64,000 nucleotides of DNA. Source: Rhodospirillales bacterium URHD0017. Its GTDB lineage: Bacteria; Pseudomonadota; Alphaproteobacteria; Reyranellales; Reyranellaceae. The stretch spans positions 264,922 to 328,921 of the forward strand of contig FODP01000008.1 in NCBI GenBank assembly GCA_900110395.1, read 5' to 3'. The notes below the pieces were generated by a model, which saw only the letters and a program-made list of their open reading frames with translations, ran no database searches and was not told where the DNA came from. The position numbers were made by a program, and so were the translations under genes. Of this stretch, positions 57,622 through 64,000 are shown piece after piece. Every line of letters begins with the position of its first letter. Positions within the stretch are counted from its first letter, which is position 1.

Positions 57622-58854
57622 ATGCCAACGGAGACTATCGAGACCCTGATCGTCGGCGGCGGCCAGGCGGGATTGGCCGTCAGCCATATGCTCTCGCGAT
57701 CCGGCAGCCCGCATCTGATCCTGGAGCGAGGGCGCATCGCGGAAAGATGGCGGACCGAACGTTGGGATGGCCTGCGGTTCCAGTTTCCCAACTGGTCGGT
57801 TCAACTGCCCGATTTCCCTTTTCGCCGCGCCGATGCCGACGGCTTCGCCACGAGCCCGGAGATCGTCGAGTACCTCTCTTCCTATGCCGACCACGTCCGC
57901 GCGCCCATACGCTGCGGTGTCACCGTCACCAGGTTGAGCCACGGCAACGGTGCGTCGGGTTTCCTCGCCGAAACGTCGGCCGGTCCGGTGGCGTCCGCCA
58001 ATGTCGTCGTCGCGACGGGACCCTATCAACGGCCCATCGTCCCGCCGTTGCTGCAAGACGACCCTTGGCTGTTCCAGGTGCACGCCAGCAAGTACCGGGC
58101 GCCGGATCAGCTCCCGGCCGGCGCGGTGCTGGTGGTGGGCTCGGGCGCCTCCGGGGCGCAGATCGCCGAGGAGCTTCTTCGTGCAGATCGTCGCGTCTAC
58201 CTTTCGGTTGGCCATCACCGGCGCATGCCGCGGCGCTATCGCGGCCGCGATCTCATCTGGTGGCTGAGCTTTCTCGGGCTCGATCGGACGCCCACGGAAA
58301 AACGCGGTCCCGACAGATCGCTGCCCCTGATCACGGGCGCATACGGTGGTCACACCATCGACTTCCGCGCGTTCGCCCGGCAAGGCATGACGTTGCTGGG
58401 CCGGGTCGTGGCCGCCGAGAACGGCATCCTCGACATCGCGCCCGACCTCGCGAAGCACCTTGCGTCCGGCGATGCGGCCTACGCGGGCTTCCTGGACATG
58501 GTCGATGCCCATGTCGCCCGGCAGGGCCTCGACATGCCGGCCGAGCCTGGCGCTCGCGCGGTGTATCCCGATCCGCCGCAGGTCGCCGAGCCGCTGCGCC
58601 GCCTCGATCTCCGCGCCGCGGGAATAGGCGCGGTGATATGGGCAACCGGCTACAGCTGTGATTTCAGCTGGATCGACATGCCGGTCATCGACGGCGCCGG
58701 AGAACCTGTCCATCGCGATGGCATCACCGACGTGCCGGGCTTGTATTTCCTCGGGCTGCAATGGCTGTCCAGGATGAGCTCGTCGTTCCTGTCGGGAATC
58801 GGCGAGGATGCTGCACGGCTGGCCGACCATATCGTGGCGCGCCGTTCTGCTTAG
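57622..58854 (+). CDS. Flavin-dependent monooxygenase (CzcO/FMO-like)
   Basis: The 410-residue protein has an FAD motif at the N-terminus (LIVGGGQAGLAVSHML), ERWRTERWDGLRFQFPNW, a second Rossmann motif LVVGSGASGAQIAEELL near residue 172, and the late ATGYSCDFSWID. It probably uses NADPH and O2 to oxygenate a soft nucleophile or ketone; the substrate is unknown. The C-terminal GLYFLGLQWLSRMSSSFLSGIG is typical of the group. The EamA transporter gene follows after 9 bases. Confidence 0.87.
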   Translation: MPTETIETLIVGGGQAGLAVSHMLSRSGSPHLILERGRIAERWRTERWDGLRFQFPNWSVQLPDFPFRRADADGFATSPEIVEYLSSYADHVRAPIRCGVTVTRLSHGNGASGFLAETSAGPVASANVVVATGPYQRPIVPPLLQDDPWLFQVHASKYRAPDQLPAGAVLVVGSGASGAQIAEELLRADRRVYLSVGHHRRMPRRYRGRDLIWWLSFLGLDRTPTEKRGPDRSLPLITGAYGGHTIDFRAFARQGMTLLGRVVAAENGILDIAPDLAKHLASGDAAYAGFLDMVDAHVARQGLDMPAEPGARAVYPDPPQVAEPLRRLDLRAAGIGAVIWATGYSCDFSWIDMPVIDGAGEPVHRDGITDVPGLYFLGLQWLSRMSSSFLSGIGEDAARLADHIVARRSA

Positions 58855-58863
58855 GTCGCAAAG

Positions 58864-59736
58864 GTGCCCACAAAATCAGAGCCGCATCGGCCTGTCGTCG
58901 CAATGGTGTTGCTGACGGCGGCGGCCATCCTCTGCTTCGCGGCCAACTCGATCTTCTGCCGGTTGGCCCTCGCGACGGACCTGATCGATCCTGCCAGCTT
59001 CACGACCGTGCGCATCCTATCGGCGGCCGTGATGCTGACGGCCGGTGTCTTGTTGAAGTACCGCCGGTTTCCTCATTGGCAGCGCGCAAGACCGGGCTCG
59101 ATTGCCGCAGTGTTCGTCTATCTCGTCTTCTTTTCCTTCGCCTATACGAGAATGGGCGCCGCGACGGGCGCGCTCGTCCTGATCGCGGCGGTGCAGCTCA
59201 GCATGTTCTGCATCGCCTTGCTCCATGGCGAAAGGTTTGCACCACGCTCGTGGCTCGGCTTTGCCGTGGCCGCGGCCGGCGTCCTCTACCTTCTGCTTCC
59301 GGGCGCCACCGCGCCCGATCCGTTGGGGGCTGGCCTCATGGCCGTATCGGGCGCGGCCTGGGGGATCTTCACCATCCTGGCGCGAGGCGCCGATCACCCC
59401 GAGGAGACGAACGCCGCCAACATGCTGGGTTGCCTGCTGCCGGCTCTTCTCTTGAACCTCTACTGGCTCGGCGATTTCCACGGCACAGCGGCGGGGCTTG
59501 GCCTGGCGGTCGCCTCGGGCGCCGTCGCGACAGGTGTCGGCTATATCCTCTGGTATCTTGCGCTTCGCTATCTGTCGGCAGTGCAGGCCGCGACCGTTCA
59601 ACTCTCGATGCCGGCCGTCGTCGCGCTTGGCGGCGTCATGTTCCTGGCGGAGCCGTTGTCCGCCCGACTGCTGATCGCTTCGGCGGCGATGCTCGGGGGA
59701 ATTGCCGTTGTCCTTGCCCAACGCCCGGTGAAATGA
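58864..59736 (+). CDS. EamA/DMT family transporter
   Basis: The 290-residue protein has ten predicted helices in two EamA repeats. The first begins LLTAAAILCFAANSIFCRLALA and the second LMAVSGAAWGIFTILARGAD. These are metabolite or drug exporters (RhaT/RarD group). The start is GTG 58864; ATG 58903 would cut only the N-terminal polar residues. The stop overlaps the next gene. Confidence 0.87.
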   Translation: MPTKSEPHRPVVAMVLLTAAAILCFAANSIFCRLALATDLIDPASFTTVRILSAAVMLTAGVLLKYRRFPHWQRARPGSIAAVFVYLVFFSFAYTRMGAATGALVLIAAVQLSMFCIALLHGERFAPRSWLGFAVAAAGVLYLLLPGATAPDPLGAGLMAVSGAAWGIFTILARGADHPEETNAANMLGCLLPALLLNLYWLGDFHGTAAGLGLAVASGAVATGVGYILWYLALRYLSAVQAATVQLSMPAVVALGGVMFLAEPLSARLLIASAAMLGGIAVVLAQRPVK

Positions 59737-59993
59737 GCAACCTCCCGGCGCCGCACCGCGTTCGTCCCGGCATGACAGTGAAGCGGCTCACACAGGCGAA
59801 GCCCGATACGACGATGCTGTTGCTGCTGGCAGCGATCGGAGTCGTCGGCCTGATCGTTGCCCGGCGCTACGGCGTCGTGAATGGGCTGCGGACGGTCAAT
59901 CGCGCCCTCGGCATTGCCCGGATCGTCCGGACGGGCAAGCGGCCGGCGCGCAGGGTTCGGCCCAAGGTCCTGCGTTTCTCGAAGCCCGCATAG
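59733..59993 (+). CDS. Small membrane protein of unknown function (86 residues)
   Basis: The ATG overlaps the EamA stop (ATGA). The product has one hydrophobic span (TMLLLLAAIGVVGLIVA) followed by a basic C-terminal region rich in Arg (RTGKRPARRVRPKV). No family recognised. An internal ATG at 59772 is a possible alternative start. Confidence 0.6.
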   Translation: MSNLPAPHRVRPGMTVKRLTQAKPDTTMLLLLAAIGVVGLIVARRYGVVNGLRTVNRALGIARIVRTGKRPARRVRPKVLRFSKPA

Positions 59994-60107
59994 TGCGCTC
60001 TTGCAGACCGCCGGCCGCATGAGGCATGAGCCCGCAAGGGCCGTTGAAGACGGTGATCGACCCCGATAGCGTCCACAGCCGGAGCTCGGGCGGAGGGCAG
60101 GCAACTC

Positions 60108-60719
60108 ATGTCGACGACTCCGGAAGGTGGCGAAGCCAAGCGCAGACACGTCATGGCTTTCGTGGCTTATGGGATTATCCTGGTGCTGCTTGGCTCGGCC
60201 GGCGTTGCCCTGTGGACGGCAGAGCGCGGTGGCCGGCCAGACCTCGCCAGTAGTCGCCGCACCGCTCCAGCCGCTTCGAAGACGACACAGATCGATGAGC
60301 CGCGACAGGACCGGGGGCAGGGGGCGACGGTCGGTTCGGCTGGAGCCGTGGAGACCGCGCCGGCCAAGAAGGAGCCTCAACAGGAAACGGCGGTCGTAGC
60401 GCCGCCGCCGCCGCAGAGTGAGACGACCGACAAGGCTGCGGCGGCTCCAACATCGCAAAAGCCCGAGCCCGCGACCGCCCCGGCGCTCGCCAAGTGCACG
60501 CTCGATCCCGTTTCCTGGCCGACCGACAGGACGGAGCAGGCCAAGGCAATCCAGATCCTTCTGCGCGATCTCGGCTTCTATGGCGGCACCACTTACGGCA
60601 CGCTCGGTCCGACGACGCGCGCGGCGATCCGCAAGTATCAGCTCGATGTTGGCGAGGCCGAGACCGGCGAGCCCAGTGAGATGCTGTTCGAGTCGCTGAA
60701 GAAGAAATGCGCCCCGTGA
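60108..60719 (+). CDS. Peptidoglycan-binding domain protein with N-terminal membrane anchor
   Basis: The 203-residue protein has a signal-anchor helix (FVAYGIILVLLGSAGVALW), a low-complexity Ala/Pro/Glu-rich linker (about residues 45-120) and a C-terminal PG_binding_1 domain: AKAIQILLRDLGFYGGTTYGTLGPTTRAAIRKYQ. It probably tethers to, or localises along, the cell wall from the inner membrane. There is no catalytic domain. Two Cys residues flank the domain and could form a disulfide. Confidence 0.8.
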   Translation: MSTTPEGGEAKRRHVMAFVAYGIILVLLGSAGVALWTAERGGRPDLASSRRTAPAASKTTQIDEPRQDRGQGATVGSAGAVETAPAKKEPQQETAVVAPPPPQSETTDKAAAAPTSQKPEPATAPALAKCTLDPVSWPTDRTEQAKAIQILLRDLGFYGGTTYGTLGPTTRAAIRKYQLDVGEAETGEPSEMLFESLKKKCAP

Positions 60720-60754
60720 AGCGGATCGGATAGCCGCCTGGAGGCCCGCCTTCA

Positions 60755-61732
60755 TCATGGCCAAACGGGTACGCCGTCCAGCCCCGCGGTTTCCGGCAGG
60801 CCGCACATCAGGTTCGCATTCTGCACCGCCTGGCCGGCCGCTCCCTTGCCGAGATTGTCGACCACGCCCATCGCGATCACCAGGTTGCGCTCTGGATCGG
60901 CCGCACAGCTGACGAACGCCAGGTTCGAGCCGGTGGCCCACTTGGTCTGCGGCGGCTTGTCGGTCACCCGGACGAACGCACGCCCGGCATAGAAGCGCCG
61001 GGCCGCGTCCAGGCACTGCTCCGTGGTGGCGTGGCCGCGGCAGTAGATGGTGGCGAGTACGCCGCGGGTCATCGGCACCAGGTGTGGCGTGAACACCAGC
61101 CCGGCCGCGCTGCCGCCGCTCAGCCGCTCGATCGTCCGGGCAATCTCGGGCATGTGGACGTGCCTGAGCAGGCTGTAGGGCGCCAGGTTCTCGTTGCTCT
61201 CGGCGTAGCCGAACTTGCTGTCGGCGCCGCCCCGGCCGGCGCCGGAGATGCCGGTCTTGACGTCGATCACGATGTTGCCGGGCTCGATCAGCTTGTCGAC
61301 CAGCAGCGGCGCCAGCGCGTTCAGCGTCGCCGCGGGGTAGCAGCCGGGATTGGCAACGCGGCTCTGACCCTCGATCTGGGCTGGCCAGACGTCGGCCAGG
61401 CCGTACGCCCAACCCTCGACGTAGCGGTGGTCGCCGCCGATGTCGACGATCTTCACGTCCTCAGGCACGCGCGCCAGCGCCTCGGCCGAGGCGCCCGTGG
61501 GCAGCGACGCGAACAGCACGTCGAGCTTCGGCAGCGTCACCGGGTCCCACTTCTCGATCACCAGGTCGGCCAGCCTGGCCGGCGCGCCCGGGAAGCGGTC
61601 CATCAGACGGCTGCCGGCGCTGCCCTCGCCTGCGGCGTAGATCAACTCGAAAGAAGGGTGGCTCGCGACCAGGCGCATCGCCTCGCCGCCGCCAAAACCG
61701 CTGATCCCGACAATGCCGACGCGAATGCTCAT
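60755..61732 (-). CDS. argC: N-acetyl-gamma-glutamyl-phosphate reductase
   Basis: The 325-residue enzyme has an N-terminal NADP motif (VGIVGISGFGGGEAMRLV) and the catalytic Cys in VANPGCYPAATLNAL. HLVPMTRGVLATIYC and VVDNLGKGAAGQAVQNANLM are typical of ArgC. It makes N-acetylglutamate semialdehyde in arginine biosynthesis. GAAGGA lies 8 bases before the ATG. No other arg gene is adjacent. An intrinsic-terminator hairpin sits 25 bases upstream (61757-61781) with no gene on this strand before it inside the window, suggesting attenuation control. Confidence 0.95.
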   Translation of the reverse strand: MSIRVGIVGISGFGGGEAMRLVASHPSFELIYAAGEGSAGSRLMDRFPGAPARLADLVIEKWDPVTLPKLDVLFASLPTGASAEALARVPEDVKIVDIGGDHRYVEGWAYGLADVWPAQIEGQSRVANPGCYPAATLNALAPLLVDKLIEPGNIVIDVKTGISGAGRGGADSKFGYAESNENLAPYSLLRHVHMPEIARTIERLSGGSAAGLVFTPHLVPMTRGVLATIYCRGHATTEQCLDAARRFYAGRAFVRVTDKPPQTKWATGSNLAFVSCAADPERNLVIAMGVVDNLGKGAAGQAVQNANLMCGLPETAGLDGVPVWP

Positions 61733-61756
61733 GATGGTGTCCTTCTGGGGTTGGGC

Positions 61757-61781
61757 AAAACAAAACCCCCGGAGCCGGGGG
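61757..61781 (-). terminator. Intrinsic terminator hairpin in the argC leader (candidate attenuator)
   Basis: On the minus strand CCCCCG (61781-61776), loop GCTC, CGGGGG (61771-61766) is followed at once by TTTTGTTTT (61765-61757). This is a textbook intrinsic terminator. It lies 25 bases before the argC ATG and has no recognised gene upstream on this strand in the window. A second C-run, CCCCCGC, just before it could pair with the same G-run and provide an alternative fold. Confidence 0.6.
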
Positions 61782-61828
61782 CTGCGGGGGTTCAGGAACG
61801 CGGGACGGGCCGCTCCGGCGGATGGGAC

Positions 61829-61942
61829 CTACGCTGAGGCAGCCACCACGTGGACGGACGCTGATCGACGCGCAGCCCGAAGAGCCGCCGCTTGGGTGCA
61901 GCGGCGTCGGCGTCGGTCACAAAGGTTCTGGTTCCTGAGCAT
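61829..61942 (-). CDS. Candidate Arg-rich leader peptide upstream of argC (37 residues)
   Basis: An ATG at 61942 opens a 37-codon frame with five consecutive Arg codons (residues 10-14; CGA CGC CGA CGC CGC) and nine Arg in all; it ends at TAG 61829, 48 bases before the terminator hairpin. AAGGA precedes the ATG but is too close (1 base), which weakens the call. An overlapping GTG frame (61920-61792, 42 residues, nine Arg, one Trp-Trp pair) is an alternative. TTGACG at 61979-61974 could be the -35 element. This may be a leader peptide for arginine attenuation, or not translated at all. Confidence 0.3.
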   Translation of the reverse strand: MLRNQNLCDRRRRRCTQAAALRAARRSASVHVVAASA

Positions 61943-62187
61943 GTCCTTCGACACTGTCGCGACCCACATTGATCGTCAAGGGCAATGGCTGCTGACCGCC
62001 CGTGTCGGACGTTTCCCGGGCGCAGTCGATGGCTCGGCGAATGCAGCGCATGCCCGGACTGTCCTTCTCTCTCACGAAATCGGAGGGCTCGCTTGGAGCG
62101 GGGATTGTGAAAGTTTTGATTTTTTCTGGAGATTTTGTCGTGGTCCGTCGCCGGGATCGGCGCGAGCCGCCTCAGATCGCCGCCACC
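61943..62187. other. Intergenic region between argC leader and the 62246 gene
   Basis: No gene is convincing here on either strand. The region probably carries the argC promoter on the minus strand. It contains a T-rich tract at about 62112-62137 that stands out from its GC-rich surroundings. Its role is unclear. Confidence 0.4.
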
Positions 62188-62216
62188 TTGACAGGACCGA
62201 CGGCGGACTCTGAAAC
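62188..62216 (+). promoter_or_regulatory. Candidate promoter for the secreted small protein gene
   Basis: A consensus -35 TTGACA (62188-62193) is followed by 17 bases and TGAAAC (62211-62216), a weak -10 element, about 30 bases before ATG 62246. Confidence 0.35.
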
Positions 62217-62245
62217 TCGCGGCTCCTTACGCGACACAATGCTGG

Positions 62246-62554
62246 ATGGTCATGCCGATGAGTTGGCTCGGGCTGATGCGACCGTCCTTGCTTTGGGTCG
62301 CCGTTCTCCTTGGCGCGTCGCCTCCGGTCGTCGCGCAGACCCCGCCGGCCCCCGACGACACCACGGCTTACTGCCGCCAGCTCGCCGACCTTTATCGTCG
62401 GTTCGTCCTGCCGCCGGCGGGATGGGGGGCCGACCTCGAGGCAACGTACGCGCTCGAGGCGTGTCGCAAGGGCAACCCCGAGGGCATACCGGTCCTGGAG
62501 AAGAAGCTGCGCGACAACCGGGTGTCGATTCCGGGCAAGGAATTCAAACCATGA
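62246..62554 (+). CDS. Small secreted protein with a Cys-pair domain (102 residues)
   Basis: The protein has a signal peptide (LLWVAVLLGASPPVVAQ; ATGs at 62246, 62252 and 62258 are possible starts) and a short mature part. That part follows the pattern YCRQLADLYRRF, then YALEACRKGN, then GIPVLEKKLRDNRV. The two Cys residues could form a disulfide. The same pattern occurs in the C-terminal part of the OmpA-type lipoprotein at 63399. No family name is known to me. It is probably periplasmic. Confidence 0.65.
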   Translation: MVMPMSWLGLMRPSLLWVAVLLGASPPVVAQTPPAPDDTTAYCRQLADLYRRFVLPPAGWGADLEATYALEACRKGNPEGIPVLEKKLRDNRVSIPGKEFKP

Positions 62555-62754
62555 GTCCGCCCTGGATCACTTGGTTCCGGTGCCGGCTCGTGCGGCGGTG
62601 CAAAGTATTGCGACGGGCCGGAAGCCGGCGTGGCAGCATGTCGGCGCAATGTCTGCTTTGCCAATGGCCGCGGATGTCTCCGCCTCCCCAGGTCCGCTTG
62701 ACGCCAGCCGGTCAATTCCATCACTCTGACTGTGCCACGCAGGGGGGACACCTC

Positions 62755-63009
62755 ATGGAAGCGCACGGCATCATTGTCTGGTTGGTCATCGGCGCGCTTG
62801 CCGGCTGGATTGCGGGCAAGTTGGTAAAAGGCGGCGGCTTCGGCCTGATAGCCAACATCGTCGTCGGTATTGTCGGCGCGGTAGTGGGTGGATGGCTTTC
62901 CGGCGTCTTGGGCATCAGCATCGGTAGCGGATTCATCGCGTCTGTGGTCACCGCGGTCGTCGGGGCCGTAATTCTGCTTGCCATCGTGAGTGCGATAAAG
63001 CGCGCTTAG
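62755..63009 (+). CDS. GlsB/YeaQ/YmgE family stress-response membrane protein
   Basis: The 84-residue protein is the transglycosylase-associated (GlsB/YeaQ) family: IIVWLVIGALAGWIAGKLVKGGGFGLIANIVVGIVGAVVGGWL, followed by two more Gly-rich hydrophobic spans. These small inner-membrane proteins are induced by general stress. Strong ribosome binding site GGGGGGACACCTC precedes the ATG. Confidence 0.9.
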   Translation: MEAHGIIVWLVIGALAGWIAGKLVKGGGFGLIANIVVGIVGAVVGGWLSGVLGISIGSGFIASVVTAVVGAVILLAIVSAIKRA

Positions 63010-63398
63010 CCTGCACCGAACGGCATCGTTGTCTCCTCAAGGTAATCGTTGATCGCGAGGCAGGTCGCAGCCGCGGGTTCGCCTTCCCCGAGATTGGAAA
63101 CCGATGACCAGGTGCGTCGGCCGTGCAGACCATGAACGGCGCTGTGCTGGAAAGCCGTTCGATCGCCGTCCGGGAGGCCGCCGACCGTCAGCCCCGTAGT
63201 CTCGCTCGCGCGGCGCGACCCTGACGATGGGCTGTCACACCGGGGACGTAGGAGGAATTCCTCCCCGTCGAGCGAGACGCCCGTTTGCAACTCGCGGTAC
63301 GTAATCGTACCATAGGCCCGCGGGCGTTGGGGCGCTATGGCGTTCGCGGGTAACGGACCATCCGGAAATTGGGGGCCAACACCAGAGGGAGAAACGCC
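63010..63398. other. 389-base gap with two small palindromes
   Basis: I see no convincing gene. Two palindromes are present: GGAGGAATTCCTCC (63251-63264) and GGTACG-TAAT-CGTACC (63296-63311), the latter a 6-bp stem with 4-base loop. A minus-strand frame ending at 63006 reads with some protein-like character (LGEGEPAAATCLAINDYLEE) but has no start or family. The region should contain the promoter of the OmpA-type gene. Confidence 0.4.
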
Positions 63399-64000
63399 AT
63401 GTTGAGGAAGTTCCTGATCGCATCGGCAGTCGGACTGCTGCTGGCGGCGTGCCAACAGCAGCCGCAGATGGCCAGCCCGCCGCCTGCCTCGCAGGTGAGA
63501 CAGTTGTACGTCGTGTACTTCAACACCGGTCAATCGGACATATTGCCTGATGGGCAGGCGACGATTGCCCAGGCCTCCGCAACCTTCAAGCAGGGCGGCA
63601 CCAACGTGCTCGTGAAAGGCCATGCCGACCGCGTCGGCGATCAGGGGATGAACCTGCGGCTTTCCATGGCGCGCACGGCGGCCGTGAAGGCCGCGCTGAT
63701 GCGCGCCGGCGTGCCGGAGTCTGCGATCCGGTCGGGCAGCCTGGGTGAGGAAAGCCTGCCGGTCCCCACCGCCGACCAGGTCCCCGACCGGCTTAACCGC
63801 AGTGTTCACATCACGGTCATTGGGCGGCCGGTCATGAGCGACAAGGACTATTGCGCCGCGCTTGCCAGGAAGTGGCGCTCGTATTCCCGGACGGGCGCAC
63901 AGGGTCCGGCGCCGCAGGCGATCGCCCAGTGCGATGCCGGAAATTACGACGCGGGCATCACGGTGCTGGAGCAGATACTGACGGACGACAGGATTGTGTT
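63399..64000 (+). CDS. OmpA-type lipoprotein with C-terminal Cys-pair domain (3' end outside window)
   Basis: The N-terminus MLRKFLIASAVGLLLAAC is a lipoprotein signal with Cys18 as the lipidation site. An OmpA peptidoglycan-binding domain follows (VYFNTGQSDILPDGQATIAQ, VKGHADRVGDQGMNLRLSMARTAAV, NRSVHITV). The frame continues without a stop into YCAALARKWRSYSR, then AIAQCDAGNYDAGITVLEQILTDDRIV, which matches the small secreted protein at 62246. The protein is probably anchored in the outer membrane and bound to peptidoglycan. GAGGGAGAAACGCC precedes the ATG. The gene runs off the right end. Confidence 0.85.
   Translation, partial: MLRKFLIASAVGLLLAACQQQPQMASPPPASQVRQLYVVYFNTGQSDILPDGQATIAQASATFKQGGTNVLVKGHADRVGDQGMNLRLSMARTAAVKAALMRAGVPESAIRSGSLGEESLPVPTADQVPDRLNRSVHITVIGRPVMSDKDYCAALARKWRSYSRTGAQGPAPQAIAQCDAGNYDAGITVLEQILTDDRIV

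Noticed and set aside
63006..63809. Minus-strand frame of 267 codons over the OmpA gene and the gap before it
   Set aside because: Most of it is antisense to the OmpA domain. The part in the gap has no start codon or recognised family, so it is noted only as a possible remnant.

Overview
The window is gene-dense, high-GC (about two thirds G+C by eye) chromosomal DNA from an alphaproteobacterium. The evidence for this is the character of the housekeeping genes (cyaY, fpr, rpmE, argC, the aaeAB-like exporter), the many ATGA stop/start overlaps, and GC-rich palindromic intergenic repeats of the type common in Hyphomicrobiales and Rhodospirillales. A Reyranella- or Bradyrhizobium-like genome would fit, but I cannot place it to genus. 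I recognised no rRNA, tRNA, insertion sequence, prophage or CRISPR array.

Layout. 0-10 kb is mixed housekeeping and accessory genes: the 5' end of an Ada/AlkA-type DNA-repair gene, an MFS exporter, a gamma-glutamyl-amide hydrolase, a nucleoside hydrolase, small VOC, NTF2-like and ABM proteins, a molybdopterin oxidoreductase, ribosomal protein L31, frataxin (cyaY) and an MsbA-like ABC exporter. 10-28.6 kb is the most coherent block. A divergent GH15 glucoamylase/trehalase-like gene faces a long plus-strand run: HAD phosphatase, tal, pgi, gnd, tkt, zwf, Cof-type HAD phosphatase, pgl, rpe, an rpiA-gluconokinase fusion, a GH63-like glucosidase, a GH13 enzyme and a small unknown gene. This holds every enzyme of the oxidative and non-oxidative pentose phosphate pathway in one apparent transcription unit, with sugar-releasing hydrolases at both ends. 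28.6-31.7 kb holds a GH25 lipoprotein, an HpcH/HpaI aldolase, a VOC protein and ferredoxin-NADP reductase.

31.8-56.7 kb is an uptake and catabolism island. It has two separate hyuA/hyuB (hydantoinase/oxoprolinase) pairs and two complete dipeptide-type ABC importers, each a solute-binding protein, two permeases and two ATPases. It also has an IclR regulator, a short-chain dehydrogenase and a polysaccharide-deacetylase-fold protein. An AaeA/AaeX/AaeB-like efflux operon lies inside it. The likely theme is import and ring-opening of cyclic amides or similar nitrogenous compounds, but the substrates are not determined by the sequence.

56.7-64 kb contains a DUF882 (M15-like) protein, a flavin monooxygenase, an EamA exporter, a peptidoglycan-binding protein, argC with an attenuator-like leader, a secreted small protein, a GlsB/YeaQ membrane protein, and an OmpA-type lipoprotein cut by the window end.

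The points most worth following are the RpiA-gluconokinase fusion, the pentose-phosphate/glycosidase cluster, the argC leader (terminator hairpin plus an Arg-rich mini-ORF with no gene upstream), a multi-hairpin intergenic repeat with compensatory base changes, and a cysteine-pair domain that occurs both alone and fused to OmpA at the right end.
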